Shown: positions 46,811-59,371, counted from the first letter of the stretch. The stretch is DNA of 64,000 nt from Prochlorothrix hollandica PCC 9006 = CALU 1027 (GCF_000332315.1 NZ_KB235933.1:1303041-1367040), one strand, 5' to 3'. Notes: generated by a model from the sequence alone, not told the origin. Numbers and translations are program-made.

Positions 46811-47974
46811 CTACAGCAAACCCGCCAAGTGCAGGGGACCATGGCCACTGAGCATTTCCACCAACAGGGCAATAAACCCCACCATAGCCAGCCGCCCGTT
46901 CCACACCTCCGCCATGGTGGTGATGCCCCACTCCCACCGTTCCTGGGGGTACATTTTGGCGCGGCGGGGGGGATGGATCACCTCTTCTAGGGTCAGGCTG
47001 GGGGACTCCAAGGACTCCTGCACCAGTTCCGCCAGATCCTGAATAAACCCAGGATGGGTATTGAGGGCCGGAACACGGCTGAAGTTTTCAATACCGGCTT
47101 CCTCCGCCTGCTCCCGAAACTCAATGTCCAGTTCCTGGAGGGTTTCAATGTGTTCCGAGACAAAACTAATGGGCACCACCAACAGATCCCGCACCCCCCG
47201 CGCCGCTAAATCCTCCATGGCTGCTTCGGTGTAGGGCTTGAGCCATTCCACCGGGCCGACCCGACTTTGGTAGGCCAGGGTGTAGGGGTTGGGGCGCTGG
47301 AGGGTGTCCATGATGCGGCGGGTGCAGTCCTCAATTTCCCGCTGGTAGGGGTCTCCCGCCTCCTCCACATAGCTGACGGGCACCCCATGGGCACTGAAAA
47401 ACACATGGACTTGATCCGGGTTGGGGTGGCGATCCAATTCCTGGGCAATGAGTTCGGCCATGGTCTTGAGGTAGCCGGGACGGCGATACCAGGAGGGCAC
47501 CACGGTGTAATCCAGGTGGCGGAAGCCTTCGTCCTGTTGGCGCAGCAGTTCCAAGAGGCGGAAACTGGAACCGCTGGTGCTAATGGAAAATTGGGGATAG
47601 AGGGGCAGGATCACCAGGCGATCGAGGCGATCGCGTTTAATGCGGGCCACGGCTTCTTCCGTGAAGGGGTGCCAATAGCGCATCCCAATGTAGACCGTGG
47701 CATCAATATCGCAGCGGTGGAGGGTCTCCTGGAGGGCAGTGGCCTGCTCCTGGGTGATGCGACGCAGGGGCGACCCTCCCCCAATCAGTTGATAGTTAGC
47801 CTCGGAACGGCGACTGCGGCTGAGGGAAATAAACCAAGCCAGGGGTTTTTGCAGCCAAGGAAACGGCAAACGGATAATTTCGGGATCCGAGAAGAGATTA
47901 AACAGAAACGGACGGACATCCTCGATCCGTTCCGGTCCACCTAGGTTTAAGAGTAAGACCCCTACACGACCCAT
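46811..47974 (-). CDS. hemH: Ferrochelatase with C-terminal CAB/HLIP domain
   Basis: HemH inserts iron into protoporphyrin IX to make heme. The 387-aa protein has the enzyme core (residues 1-320): [33 protein letters not shown], the active-site His in [11 protein letters not shown] and [20 protein letters not shown] linker leads to one membrane helix with the chlorophyll a/b-binding signature [19 protein letters not shown] (about 357-375). This tail, typical of cyanobacterial and plastid enzymes, can bind chlorophyll and carotenoid and helps coordinate heme with chlorophyll synthesis. It is divergent from hemE across a 589-bp region. Confidence 0.97.
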   Translation of the reverse strand: MGRVGVLLLNLGGPERIEDVRPFLFNLFSDPEIIRLPFPWLQKPLAWFISLSRSRRSEANYQLIGGGSPLRRITQEQATALQETLHRCDIDATVYIGMRYWHPFTEEAVARIKRDRLDRLVILPLYPQFSISTSGSSFRLLELLRQQDEGFRHLDYTVVPSWYRRPGYLKTMAELIAQELDRHPNPDQVHVFFSAHGVPVSYVEEAGDPYQREIEDCTRRIMDTLQRPNPYTLAYQSRVGPVEWLKPYTEAAMEDLAARGVRDLLVVPISFVSEHIETLQELDIEFREQAEEAGIENFSRVPALNTHPGFIQDLAELVQESLESPSLTLEEVIHPPRRAKMYPQERWEWGITTMAEVWNGRLAMVGFIALLVEMLSGHGPLHLAGLL

Positions 47975-48563
47975 AAGTCCTTTACCGCCTTGCTAAGCGT
48001 TCTACTGTGGTTAGCGTTCTACTGTGGTTGATGTGGAAGAAGCGTGGCAGGCCAAGGCGATCGGGCTAGGATCACGATCGGTCAAGACACGATCGGTCAA
48101 GACACCGGCAACACACCGGCAACAAACTGGCAACACACCGGCAAAACCCATATTTTTTTGGCGTGTAGACTTCTTCTTTACTTATGTTAACAATTTAAGG
48201 GCATTTGATCATCGTACATCTTTGTACACCCTTCCCTGGCAAATCTTTACGGTGTCCCCCGGTCTAGGTCTACCTCCCCCCAGGCCGCGACGGCGGGGTG
48301 GGGGTGGGGTCGCGATCGAGACCAAGGCCGGAGCGAAGCCATTGATCGATATAATTAGGGACTGCAAGGGGACTACCCCCAGCCAGTGGCCTGGTTTACA
48401 CCGTCGCCTTACCTTCGCCTTGCCTTCTTTCGCCTTATTGCAACCCTCACCCTTGTGTTCAGAGTCCAAGGCAACCGCCCTTTTCCCAAAGGGCCAAAGC
48501 GAGGCAGTGTGGCCCTGCCCTAGCCCACGTCTATCTATCATTATTCAAGTCTGGAGAGAACGC
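47975..48563. promoter_or_regulatory. Divergent control region between hemH and hemE
   Basis: Both tetrapyrrole genes point away from this 589-bp gap, so both promoters lie here. It contains a 17-bp direct repeat near hemH (GCGTTCTACTGTGGTT twice, about 47996-48030), GATCGGTCAAGACAC twice, AACACACCGGCAAC repeats (about 48080-48145), and an AT-rich stretch at 48150-48225 with TTAACAATTTAA. An open frame runs through to hemE but has no support as protein. No known operator is recognised. Confidence 0.45.
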
Positions 48564-49631
48564 ATGACCGGGACAACCCAGGTTCCCTATCTGTTACGTG
48601 CTGCCCGGGGCGAAGTCCTCGATCGTCCCCCGGTGTGGATGATGCGCCAAGCCGGTCGCTATATGAAGGTTTACCGGGATCTTCGGGACAAATATCCCTC
48701 CTTCCGGGAGCGTTCCGAAAACCCAGATCTGGCCATTGACATTTCCCTGCAACCCTTCCGCGCCTTCAAGCCCGACGGCGTTATCATGTTTTCCGACATT
48801 TTGACCCCCCTCCCCGGTATGGGCATCCCCTTTGACATCGTGGAAAGCAAGGGTCCCTCCATCGAACCGGCCATCCGCACCCAGGCCCAGGTGGATGCGA
48901 TCCACACCCTGGAACCCGACACCAGTCTGCCCTTTATTCGCACCATTTTGCAGACCCTGCGCCAGGAAGTGGGCAATGAAGCCACGGTGCTGGGGTTTGT
49001 GGGGGCACCCTGGACCCTGGCGGCCTATGCCATCGAAGGCAAAAGCTCCAAGAACTATGCCGTGATTAAACAAATGGCTTTTTCCGAGCCTGCCATGTTG
49101 CACCAGCTCCTGGGGAAAATTGCCGACAATATCGCTATCTACCTGCGCTACCAAATCGATTGCGGTGCCCAGGTGGTGCAAATGTTTGATTCCTGGGCGG
49201 GCAACCTCAGCCCCATGGACTATGACACCTTTGCGATGCCCTACCAGAAGCGCATTGTCGATCAGGTCAAGGCTACCCACCCCGATACCCCGATCATTCT
49301 CTACATCAGTGGCAGCGCGGGCATCCTAGAGCGCATGGCGATGTCGGGGGTGGATATTGTTAGTGTCGATTGGACTGTGGACATGGCCGATGCCCGCCGC
49401 CGCCTGGGTTCTAAGGTGATGGTCCAGGGCAATATGGATCCTGGGGTGCTGTTTGGCTCTAAGCCTTTCATCCGCGATCGCATTTTGGATACGGTGCGCA
49501 AGGCTGGCAAGGGGGGCCATATCCTCAACTTGGGCCATGGCATTCTGCCCGGAACCCCGGAAGATAATGCGGCCTATTTCTTTGAAACGGGCAAAAACGT
49601 CACGGAACTCCTGGAAGCGGTCCCCGTTTAG
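48564..49631 (+). CDS. hemE: Uroporphyrinogen decarboxylase
   Basis: HemE removes four carboxyl groups from uroporphyrinogen III to give coproporphyrinogen III, on the route to heme and chlorophyll. The 355-aa protein shows the signatures [19 protein letters not shown] and [20 protein letters not shown], then [38 protein letters not shown] and [15 protein letters not shown]. Start ATG 48564 follows GGAGAG at a good distance. An upstream in-frame extension of 180 codons is rejected because family members begin here. Confidence 0.97.
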   Translation: MTGTTQVPYLLRAARGEVLDRPPVWMMRQAGRYMKVYRDLRDKYPSFRERSENPDLAIDISLQPFRAFKPDGVIMFSDILTPLPGMGIPFDIVESKGPSIEPAIRTQAQVDAIHTLEPDTSLPFIRTILQTLRQEVGNEATVLGFVGAPWTLAAYAIEGKSSKNYAVIKQMAFSEPAMLHQLLGKIADNIAIYLRYQIDCGAQVVQMFDSWAGNLSPMDYDTFAMPYQKRIVDQVKATHPDTPIILYISGSAGILERMAMSGVDIVSVDWTVDMADARRRLGSKVMVQGNMDPGVLFGSKPFIRDRILDTVRKAGKGGHILNLGHGILPGTPEDNAAYFFETGKNVTELLEAVPV

Positions 49632-49714
49632 GGGGCTGTGGGTTGCCCTGGCTTCTGCGGCGCGATCGTTCCTATGCCCCTGGGGTGTGGGAACGATGAC
49701 TTGGCGATGATCCG

Positions 49715-49954
49715 ATGGCCCTGGAGATGGGCGCAACCTGTGGCGATCGCATCACTGCCAGTCCAGATCCTGATGATGATGCCCTGGTCTTCAGCCATCA
49801 GGGGTTTGTGGAGACCGCGATCGTGGGCCTGGAGCAGGACAGCCCCGCTGCCAATGATGCCCTGGTCTTTGAGATGACCACTGGCACAGTCCAGCGTTGC
49901 GTAAAGCTCATGAATCTGCTGGGATCGATCCGGGTTGATGGGGACTGCGATTAA
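49715..49954 (+). CDS. Possible small acidic protein (79 aa)
   Basis: A 79-codon frame 83 bp after hemE. The product is acidic (SPDPDDDALVF, VRVDGDCD-like end). Third codon positions are G/C-rich as in neighbouring genes, which favours this strand over a 111-codon frame on the other strand. I do not recognise the family, and no clear ribosome-binding site precedes ATG 49715. Confidence 0.35.
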   Translation: MALEMGATCGDRITASPDPDDDALVFSHQGFVETAIVGLEQDSPAANDALVFEMTTGTVQRCVKLMNLLGSIRVDGDCD

Positions 49955-49992
49955 GCCCCGCACTGTGAGACCAGCGGCGATCGGTGGCCAGT

Positions 49993-51455
<1,463 letters not shown>

Positions 51456-51459
<4 letters not shown>

Positions 51460-51704
51460 ACTTGCGTCACCTCATGCCCCCGATACCACTCAGCATCAAA
51501 CTCCCCTAGTACCTTGTAACTGGCATAGACTTGTCCATCATAAATGAAGTCCTCGATCTCAAAGTTGCAGGGAATATTGACCCCAACGATGATACCGACA
51601 AGTTCGGGGTCGTTGTATTTGATCACCCTCGTTCCTACCGGCAGAACGATCGACATGTCAAAGCTAACTTCCTTGGCTAAGTCTTCGTAAGTTGGAATAG
51701 TCAT
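51456..51704 (-). CDS. Unrecognised 82-aa protein inside the CRISPR locus
   Basis: ATG 51704 follows a GTAGGATACAACGCC leader with an AGGAT ribosome-like site. The product is acidic and well mixed, with a likely beta-rich fold (VLPVGTRVIKYNDPELVGII, FEIEDFIYDGQVYASYKVLG) like small SH3-barrel proteins; it ends EWYRGHEVTQV. It lies on the same strand as the pre-crRNA transcript between arrays 1 and 2. No family is recognised. Anything beyond host gene or insertion cargo (for example an inhibitor of CRISPR) is speculation. Confidence 0.6.
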
Positions 51705-51735
51705 GGCGTTGTATCCTACAGATAGTGAAGAGGCT

Positions 51736-51760
51736 AGCCCCCAGGCGTAGGGGGCTTTTC
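51736..51760 (+). terminator. Hairpin with T run, plus strand
   Basis: AGCCCCC (51736-51742) and GGGGGCT (51750-51756) with a 7-base loop, followed by TTTCCTGTTT. It could terminate the plus-strand 51157 gene. It lies just upstream of the minus-strand 51704 start. Confidence 0.55.
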
Positions 51761-51830
51761 CTGTTTGTGGGTCGTGGTCTGGGTCAAATCCGCTTCAAGG
51801 CATTCCAGGGAGTAACGCCGCACTCCATCA

Positions 51831-52647
<817 letters not shown>

Positions 52648-52837
52648 ACCTGCCATCTTAAACCCAGACAGGGCGCGGTGTCTAGGGTCCATTTGCGAAC
52701 CCTCCGGTAAAGGGGGACAATACACAACATTTCCGAGACTCCAAAAACGCTGAAACCCTTACCCAGTAAGGCTGCGAACCCTCCGACGCAATTACGTTGT
52801 TTGAGGCCGATCGCCCGACCCCTCGCAACTGTCACAA
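52648..52837 (-). promoter_or_regulatory. CRISPR leader L2
   Basis: 190 bp highly similar to 54020-54210, both beginning ACCTGCCATCTTAAACCCAG directly after the last repeat and ending CCTCGCAACTGTCACAA. On the minus strand it lies upstream of the array, so it should hold the pre-crRNA promoter and the spacer-acquisition signals. 52838-52998 shows nothing I can support. Confidence 0.75.
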
Positions 52838-52998
52838 GGGCCGGGGTCTGGGGATGGCAATATTCCCAGTAGGGTAACCTTTGCGCCGGGAGCATTGGGC
52901 CGCGATCGGGTGGGGGGCAGTGGGTCATGGGGGAATGTTCTAGGGGACGGATGGGGGGGTGGGGAAACCTGTGACGGGTAGAGTTCGATCGAGTCAAA

Positions 52999-53083
52999 TT
53001 TAATACATATATACTACTTTAGGGCCAAAAAATAGCCCCAAGATGTCTTGGGACTGGGGGACAGGGGCGATCGCGGGCTTCAT
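52999..53083 (-). terminator. CRISPR trailer T3 with terminator (53027-53052)
   Basis: Near-identical copy of 49993-50077. The minus-strand hairpin CCCAAGA-CA-TCTTGGG and GCTATTTTTTGG are fully conserved, so the array 3 transcript should end here, about 160 bp before leader L2 of the next unit. Confidence 0.8.
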
Positions 53084-54019
<936 letters not shown>

Positions 54020-54210
54020 ACCTGCCATCTTAAACCCAGACAGGGCGCGGTGTCTAGGGTCGGTTTGCGAACCCCCCCCAAAGATCGGGACAATACACAA
54101 CAAAATCACCTGTGGAAAACCTCTGAAACCCTTGCACAGTAAGGCTGCGAACCCTCCGACGCAATTCCGTTGTTTGAGGCCGATCGCCCGACCCCTCGCA
54201 ACTGTCACAA
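54020..54210 (-). promoter_or_regulatory. CRISPR leader L3
   Basis: 191 bp, the partner of L2. The two copies agree best in the 40 bp nearest the repeats and in the distal 80 bp (GGCTGCGAACCCTCCGACGC, then GTTGTTTGAGGCCGATCGCC). The middle (about 54062-54120) has diverged. Confidence 0.75.
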
Positions 54211-54375
54211 CCTACCCAGGGATCCCCCCCTGCAACTTCTCCCAAATCCGAGTCACGATCGCCATAGAGCAATCATCAGCGCAGAAACCTGGTGTTTTGG
54301 AGGGTTTCGACTTTCTGCGGTTGCTTTTGGTGGATTTGCTGGGCATGGCTAAGGGTGAGAGTGGAATGAGTGGAA

Positions 54376-55218
54376 TTAGAGATCTAGTTTGTCGGGGTTC
54401 TTGCTGGACTTCTTCTGTTCAGAGACCAAACGTCGTTCCACCTTCTTGACATCTTCCGCCGGAGGCAGTGACTCAGGTCGAATGCCCCGCTCTAGCAGCG
54501 TTTGTCGTACCGCATCATTATTGGTGACATGCTCTGCGGAAATCGCCTGCTCCGTCCCCAGGATGTTTTTCCGCGTATTGAAAATGGTGATTTCGGTAGC
54601 AAAATCCTTGGCCTTGAGGATGATGGTGGGGGCAAAGTCCGCCAGGGGCCGACTGTCGGGTACCTTCCACTGAGCCTTCATCGCCTTGGTGGGTTTGCCA
54701 AATAACGCCTGGTCGCCCTTGCTGCGAATCAGCGCAAAGTTCTTATTGTCCCCTGTTTGTTCATAAATCACCTGAGAGAGTTCCTTTTCCGTTGCCGTCA
54801 GCTTCTTACGGGCCGACACCCGCTCCGCCTCCAAAAACCGCTGCTCAATCAACTCTGCCTGCCGGGTCTGCATCGCAAAGTAGGTTTGGGCAAAGGCAAT
54901 CTCCTGCTTCTTGGGGTCACCATTCTGGGCAATCAGGTAGCAGGCATAGCGCGTCAGCATGATGTCCTGAATCTCGCGCTGGCTCCCCGAACCCAGTTCG
55001 ACCACTTTCCCGACACTGGCAAAATGGTCATCGATGTCATGACCAGAGACATCACAAGCTGTTTTTGCCTTCGAGACAACATTCAAAAAGTTGTCCCACT
55101 TTGAATATCCCAGCAGGTGCTGGAGATCTCGGGCCAGCCAAAACTCAATGTCATTTTCGGTTTGCTGGGCGTGGGCTTCAAACGTAGCAGTAAGCGTGTT
55201 AATAGCGTCAGATTGCAT
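54376..55218 (-). CDS. dinD: DNA-damage-inducible protein D (DinD)
   Basis: The 280-aa protein matches DinD: EFWLARDLQHLLGYSKWDNF at residues 24-43, a Bro-N-like start; GSGSQREIQDIMLTRYACYL then IAQNGDP; FALIRSKGDQALFG; and NAVRQTLLERGI-like C-terminal sequence (NDAVRQTLLERGIRPESLPP). In E. coli DinD is LexA-controlled and inhibits RecA-mediated strand exchange; in other bacteria it is a frequent accessory gene near mobile or defence DNA. Here it lies 165 bp beyond leader L3 and reads toward the CRISPR arrays. It ends with a basic tail. No LexA box was identified upstream. Confidence 0.88.
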   Translation of the reverse strand: MQSDAINTLTATFEAHAQQTENDIEFWLARDLQHLLGYSKWDNFLNVVSKAKTACDVSGHDIDDHFASVGKVVELGSGSQREIQDIMLTRYACYLIAQNGDPKKQEIAFAQTYFAMQTRQAELIEQRFLEAERVSARKKLTATEKELSQVIYEQTGDNKNFALIRSKGDQALFGKPTKAMKAQWKVPDSRPLADFAPTIILKAKDFATEITIFNTRKNILGTEQAISAEHVTNNDAVRQTLLERGIRPESLPPAEDVKKVERRLVSEQKKSSKNPDKLDL

Positions 55219-55253
55219 AGTAGTTATGGAAGTAGAACGAGAATATGGAAGAA

Positions 55254-55838
55254 TTACTCACTAAACACAGCTTCGTAGAGGTCTGCGAGGGCGATCGTGA
55301 CCCCAACCGACCGAAGTTCAACAGTGGCGCTGAGATCATGGTATTCCGTAAACAGCCATTGATTCTCCCCTTGTTTGACATACTGCTCAACGTGGGGTTT
55401 ATCCTGCGTAATCAGCAGGTATTCCTGAAACGTGGGAATTGTGCGATAGGCCTCGAACTTGTCGCCTCGGTCATATTTTTCAGTCGAGTCGGACAGCACC
55501 TCCGCCAGGAAAATTGGGTTCATCACCGTATCTGTGCGATCGGGCCTTAGCTCTGGGGGGCGCGGTGTCACCATCACATCGGGATAGGTATAGCGGTCTA
55601 ATTCTGGGATCCAGAGGCGCTGATCGGTGACAAAAATGCTGTAAGGCTGTTTCCGCAAGTCAGCCGTTAGCAAAAACACCAACAGGCGGATGATTTCGTT
55701 GTGGGCCGGGGTGCCTCCAGTCATGGGGATAACTTCTCCATGGCGGTACTCATGGCGCAAGTCAGACTCCACATCCAGCGCCAGATAGTCCTCGGCAGTT
55801 TCGGTGTGGGTGGGGCTAGGGGCAAGAATCATAGTCAA
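55254..55838 (-). CDS. Uma2 family endonuclease-like protein (DUF820)
   Basis: The 194-aa protein has the Uma2 pattern: EDYLALDVESDLRHEYRHGE, TGGTPAHNEIIRLLVFLL, then the PD-(D/E)XK-like core TYPDVMVT and FLAEVLSDSTEKYDRGDKFE, and QEYLLITQDKPHVEQY. These proteins are greatly expanded in cyanobacteria and their function is unknown. It is 35 bp upstream of dinD on the same strand, so they may be co-transcribed. The start is uncertain between the first two methionines. Confidence 0.88.
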   Translation of the reverse strand: MTMILAPSPTHTETAEDYLALDVESDLRHEYRHGEVIPMTGGTPAHNEIIRLLVFLLTADLRKQPYSIFVTDQRLWIPELDRYTYPDVMVTPRPPELRPDRTDTVMNPIFLAEVLSDSTEKYDRGDKFEAYRTIPTFQEYLLITQDKPHVEQYVKQGENQWLFTEYHDLSATVELRSVGVTIALADLYEAVFSE

Positions 55839-55900
55839 GATCTGCTTCGCAATCCGCGATTAGGGATTAGTAACCAGTGTAGCCAGCGTCATCGGCGCGG

Positions 55901-56812
55901 TTAGCCAAAGAGGTCTTGGAGGAGGGCTGTGTAGGCGTTGGCGGTGGTGTGGAGCCAATCGGTCAGGTGTTCCCACTGGCTCTGATCCGATGATTTGCCC
56001 TTGAGGGTGCTGACAAAGTAGTGGCCGCGATCGGGGGGTCCGGGTTCAGCGCCGGTAGCAGCTTGCAACCGTTCTCGGTAGGGCAATAACTGCTCATACA
56101 CCTCAGTACTAGCGACACCCCTGGGACCACGAATGAAAACACCAACTTCTGCCTGGGCCAGATAAATCGTCACCACCAAACCAATTTTAGCCAACATGCG
56201 CCAGCGAGAACTGTTGGCATCGGCCTGACCTCTGGCCTGCTCATCTGGAAAGCGGTTGACGTAGTACGTCCAAAACGCCTTGCGGAATTGGCCAATGCTA
56301 GACATTTGCCGCGTTTCTTGGGCGATCGCGTGCAGCTTGCGCTCCCAATGGTTGGGCCGGATCATGATCTCAAAGACGGGGGCGATTTGCGAGTCGCCAA
56401 TGCGCACAGCCTTCACCTTGACCGCAAAGAAAGCAAAGGCATCCTCTGTATGCTCGTTTAGCCATTTCAGCGCGGAGAGATGCTGCTCGCGAAAATCTGC
56501 CGCAACCCAAATGATGGTGTGGGCTTCCAGGCCGGCCAGATAGGTCATCATCTGACCCAGGTGCGTGTGGTCAGAGACTTCAAGCTGGTTCTCAATCAGC
56601 ACCAGGGTGTCGTCTTGGGGATTACGCGCCAAAATGTCCGCCGAAAAGGTTCCCACTGGGACTTCTTGGCCTTCCAGGTCTAACGGAATGCCAATCTTAG
56701 CGGCGAGGGAGTCCAGATGCTCAGCTAGCCAAGGGGTGAAGTTGTGGGCTTCATGGCTCCAGGCTTCGCGCACATCGACTTCCACCAGGGTGCCGAGGCT
56801 GGGAATCGTCAT
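55901..56812 (-). CDS. PD-(D/E)XK nuclease-like protein (DUF4268 type)
   Basis: The 303-aa protein has the nuclease-like core VGTFSADILARNPQDDTLVL then IENQLEVSDHTHLGQMMTYL in residues 50-95 (SAD, E.Q, then LGQ). The C-terminal half has NHWERKLHAIAQETRQMSSI and RFPDEQARGQADANSSRWRM, as in DUF4268 proteins. Homologous proteins often accompany restriction or other defence genes. It is on the same strand as the Uma2 and dinD genes, forming a three-gene minus-strand cluster beside the CRISPR locus. ATG 56812 and 56818 are alternative starts. Confidence 0.78.
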   Translation of the reverse strand: MTIPSLGTLVEVDVREAWSHEAHNFTPWLAEHLDSLAAKIGIPLDLEGQEVPVGTFSADILARNPQDDTLVLIENQLEVSDHTHLGQMMTYLAGLEAHTIIWVAADFREQHLSALKWLNEHTEDAFAFFAVKVKAVRIGDSQIAPVFEIMIRPNHWERKLHAIAQETRQMSSIGQFRKAFWTYYVNRFPDEQARGQADANSSRWRMLAKIGLVVTIYLAQAEVGVFIRGPRGVASTEVYEQLLPYRERLQAATGAEPGPPDRGHYFVSTLKGKSSDQSQWEHLTDWLHTTANAYTALLQDLFG

Positions 56813-56895
56813 AATCAAACCTAATGTGAGTCACCGACTCTGGTTCTGCCCTATGATGCCAGAGTGATGAGGATGCGGGGGTGACGAGGAGCAGC

Positions 56896-57876
56896 ATGAA
56901 ACGGATTTTTGTGACGGGAGCCAGTGGGTGCATTGGCCATTATGTGGCAGAAGCCCTGATCCAACAGACGGATTATGAGTTGTTTTTATTGGTGCGGGAT
57001 CCCCAGAAACTGAAGCTGGATTTACAGGGGCGATCGGGCATTCATCTGATCCAGGGCAACCTGCGCCAGATCCAGCGACACCGGGAGCTACTGGCCACCA
57101 TGGATGGGGCAGTGCTGCTGGCCACGGCCTGGGGCGGGGCCGAGGAAACCTATGATGTCAACGTCACCAAAACCCTGCAACTGGTGGAATTCTTGACGGC
57201 GGGATCCTGCCAACAGATTTTGTACTTTTCCACAGAAAGCATCCTCGATCGCCACAATAATCTCCTCAAAGAAGCGAGCGAACTGGGCACCGACTACATC
57301 CGCACCAAATTTCTGTGCCTGCAAAACCTGGAACGCCTTCCCGCCGCCGATCGCATCACGGCCCTGTTCCCCAGCCTCGTTTTTGGGGGGGACGACACCA
57401 AGCCCAAATCCCACATCACCGCAGGCTTGCCGGAGGTGCTGCGGTGGTTAGGGTTGGCCCGATTCCTCAAAGCGGATGCCAGCTTCCACTTTGTCCATGG
57501 GGCAGACATTGGCCAGGTGGTTTGCCAATTGCTGACCCATCCCGAATCCACCCCCGCCGCCCCCAATCGGGGCATTCCCAAATTGGTCTTGGGCAGTGCG
57601 CCCTTGGCAGTGGATGACGCGATCGCCCAACTCTGCGCCTATTTCCACAAACCCATCCCCTTCCGCATTCCCCTGTCCATCGCCCTGGCGGAGGTGATTA
57701 TCAAAGTCTTTCGGATCGAGATGGCCCCCTGGGACCGCTTCTGTCTCAGCTATCGCCACTTCACCCACGATCGCCCCGTCAGCCCCGCCAGCTTCGGCCT
57801 GCCCACCCAAGCCGCCACCCTGGCCGATTTAATGCAGGTTCTCCAGATCCCCCCCACCCTGAACCCCAAAAAATAA
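56896..57876 (+). CDS. NAD(P)-dependent epimerase/dehydratase-like SDR protein
   Basis: The 326-aa protein is an extended short-chain dehydrogenase: MKRIFVTGASGCIGHYVAEA with the TGxxGxxG cofactor motif, LATAWGGAEETYDVNVTKTL, YFSTESI at the Ser position, and TDYIRTKFLCLQNLE giving the Y-x-x-x-K catalytic pair. The substrate is unknown; the C-terminal half (from VFGGDDTKPK) resembles cyanobacterial NAD-dependent epimerases of unassigned function. ATG 56896 follows GAGGAGCAGC, a good ribosome site. Confidence 0.85.
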   Translation: MKRIFVTGASGCIGHYVAEALIQQTDYELFLLVRDPQKLKLDLQGRSGIHLIQGNLRQIQRHRELLATMDGAVLLATAWGGAEETYDVNVTKTLQLVEFLTAGSCQQILYFSTESILDRHNNLLKEASELGTDYIRTKFLCLQNLERLPAADRITALFPSLVFGGDDTKPKSHITAGLPEVLRWLGLARFLKADASFHFVHGADIGQVVCQLLTHPESTPAAPNRGIPKLVLGSAPLAVDDAIAQLCAYFHKPIPFRIPLSIALAEVIIKVFRIEMAPWDRFCLSYRHFTHDRPVSPASFGLPTQAATLADLMQVLQIPPTLNPKK

Positions 57877-57979
57877 AAAAATCCTACGCCAGGGGAACTG
57901 CACCGATACATTAACCTTGTATAGTCTTACTACGGCTTGTCGAAACGACAGCCCGTCAAAATTTTTATTTCAAAGAACC

Positions 57980-58375
57980 ATGAAATTTTTTGCATCCCTG
58001 TCTAAGCGTTTTGCTGCGGTTTTATCTCTCGTCGTGCTGGTGGCTGGCACCCTTCTGCTGTCTGCCGCTCCCGCTTCTGCGGCTACGGTTCAAATCAAAA
58101 TGGGCACCGATAAGTATGCCCCCCTCTATGAACCCAAGGCCTTGTCCATCAGCGCCGGTGATACCGTTGAGTTCGTGATGAACAAGGTTGGTCCCCACAA
58201 CGTGATCTTTGATAAGGTTCCCGCCGGTGAGAGCGCCCCTGCTCTGTCCAACACCAAGTTGGCTATCGCTCCGGGTTCGTTCTACAGCGTCACCCTAGGA
58301 ACCCCCGGTACCTACAGCTTCTATTGCACGCCCCACCGTGGCGCTGGCATGGTCGGCACCATCACCGTTGAATAA
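57980..58375 (+). CDS. petE: Plastocyanin precursor
   Basis: Plastocyanin is the soluble copper protein that carries electrons from cytochrome b6f to photosystem I in the thylakoid lumen. The 131-aa precursor has a 34-residue signal peptide (ending AAPASA) and a 97-residue mature protein. Copper ligands in mature numbering are His39 (GPHN), Cys82, His85 (YCTPH) and Met90 (GAGM). The mature protein has Tyr12 and Pro14 where most plastocyanins have Gly and Leu, a feature I recall from the Prochlorothrix hollandica protein. A TATAGT hexamer at 57920-57925, 55 bp upstream, is a possible -10 element. A terminator follows at 58472. Confidence 0.98.
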   Translation: MKFFASLSKRFAAVLSLVVLVAGTLLLSAAPASAATVQIKMGTDKYAPLYEPKALSISAGDTVEFVMNKVGPHNVIFDKVPAGESAPALSNTKLAIAPGSFYSVTLGTPGTYSFYCTPHRGAGMVGTITVE

Positions 58376-58404
58376 TTGCAATCATTGTTAGAGACTACGC
58401 TCTG

Positions 58405-58502
58405 TTAAGTCTGGCTTTAAGTCTGGCTTTAAGTCTGGTTTTAAGTCTGGTTTCAGCAGAGTTTAGATGCTAAATGGGTGCCATGGGTACCCATTTTTTT
58501 TG
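58405..58502 (+). terminator. 12-bp tandem repeat and petE terminator
   Basis: 58405-58452 has four units of TTAAGTCTGGCT. 58472-58502 is a hairpin AAATGGGT and ACCCATTT with a nine-base loop followed by a run of eight T, a good rho-independent terminator for petE. Confidence 0.8.
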
Positions 58503-58587
58503 TCGATGTTCTGTCGATCGAACCCTGTGCCCCCAGGGGAACCCATGGCCTAGACTGGGGAATAAACCCATTGATTAGCCCACATCC

Positions 58588-59316
58588 ATGGCTGCTGCCC
58601 CATCCCTGCTCCAACCCTGCCACCTCATCCAGGGGGGGCTGATCCCCTATGGCCAAGCTTGGCACTGGCAAACTCAACAGATGGCCGATCGCCAGCGGGA
58701 TCCCGATTTAGCCGATACCTTACTCCTGTTGGAACATCCGCCGGTTTATACCCTGGGGCGGGGATCCAGTTTAGACTTTATCAAATTTACGCCCCCAGCC
58801 TCCTTCACGGCTGGAGTAACGCCCAGTTCAAGGGCCGAACCAACCCCCCCCCAACCTGGGCCAGAACTGCACCGCACAGAACGGGGGGGGGAAGTGACCT
58901 ACCACTGTCCGGGGCAATTGGTGGGCTATCCCATCCTCAATCTGCGACGACATCAGCCGGACTTACATTGGTATTTGCGGCAATTGGAAGAGGTTTTAAT
59001 CCGCGTTCTGGATCACTATGGCCTGCGGGGGGAGCGAATTCCGGGGTTAACGGGGGTTTGGCTAGAGGGCCGCAAGGTGGCAGCGTTGGGCATCAAGGTC
59101 AGCCGCTGGATTACGATGCATGGCTTTGCCTTGAACATTTGCCCCGATCTCCAAGGATTTGGGTCGATCATGCCCTGTGGCATCGGCGATCGGCCCGTGG
59201 GCAGCTTAGCCCAGTTTCTGCCCCACCTCACCGTGGCCGACGTGCGCCAACAAGTGGCCCTAGAGTTCGCCCGCTGTTTTGGTCTGCATTACGTGACGGA
59301 ATCCAGAAACCTCTGA
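58588..59316 (+). CDS. lipB: Octanoyltransferase (lipoate biosynthesis)
   Basis: LipB transfers octanoate from acyl carrier protein to lipoyl domains such as GcvH (encoded at 22548). The 242-aa protein has [53 protein letters not shown] with the conserved Lys, [11 protein letters not shown] and the catalytic Cys in GSIMPCGI. A Pro/Ser/Thr-rich insertion of about 25 residues (about 71-96, [17 protein letters not shown] and on) interrupts the normal link between the GRG motif and the E..RGG segment ([11 protein letters not shown]). It is probably a surface loop. Confidence 0.93.
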   Translation: MAAAPSLLQPCHLIQGGLIPYGQAWHWQTQQMADRQRDPDLADTLLLLEHPPVYTLGRGSSLDFIKFTPPASFTAGVTPSSRAEPTPPQPGPELHRTERGGEVTYHCPGQLVGYPILNLRRHQPDLHWYLRQLEEVLIRVLDHYGLRGERIPGLTGVWLEGRKVAALGIKVSRWITMHGFALNICPDLQGFGSIMPCGIGDRPVGSLAQFLPHLTVADVRQQVALEFARCFGLHYVTESRNL

Positions 59317-59371
59317 CGATCACCAGATTCTCCATTGAGCGCGGGAACCACGCCCCTGCCCAGTTGCGATC

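Noticed and set aside
48024-48563. 180-codon N-terminal extension of hemE
   Set aside because: Family proteins start at [17 protein letters not shown]-like sequence, a good GGAGAG site precedes ATG 48564, and the extension is low-complexity intergenic DNA.
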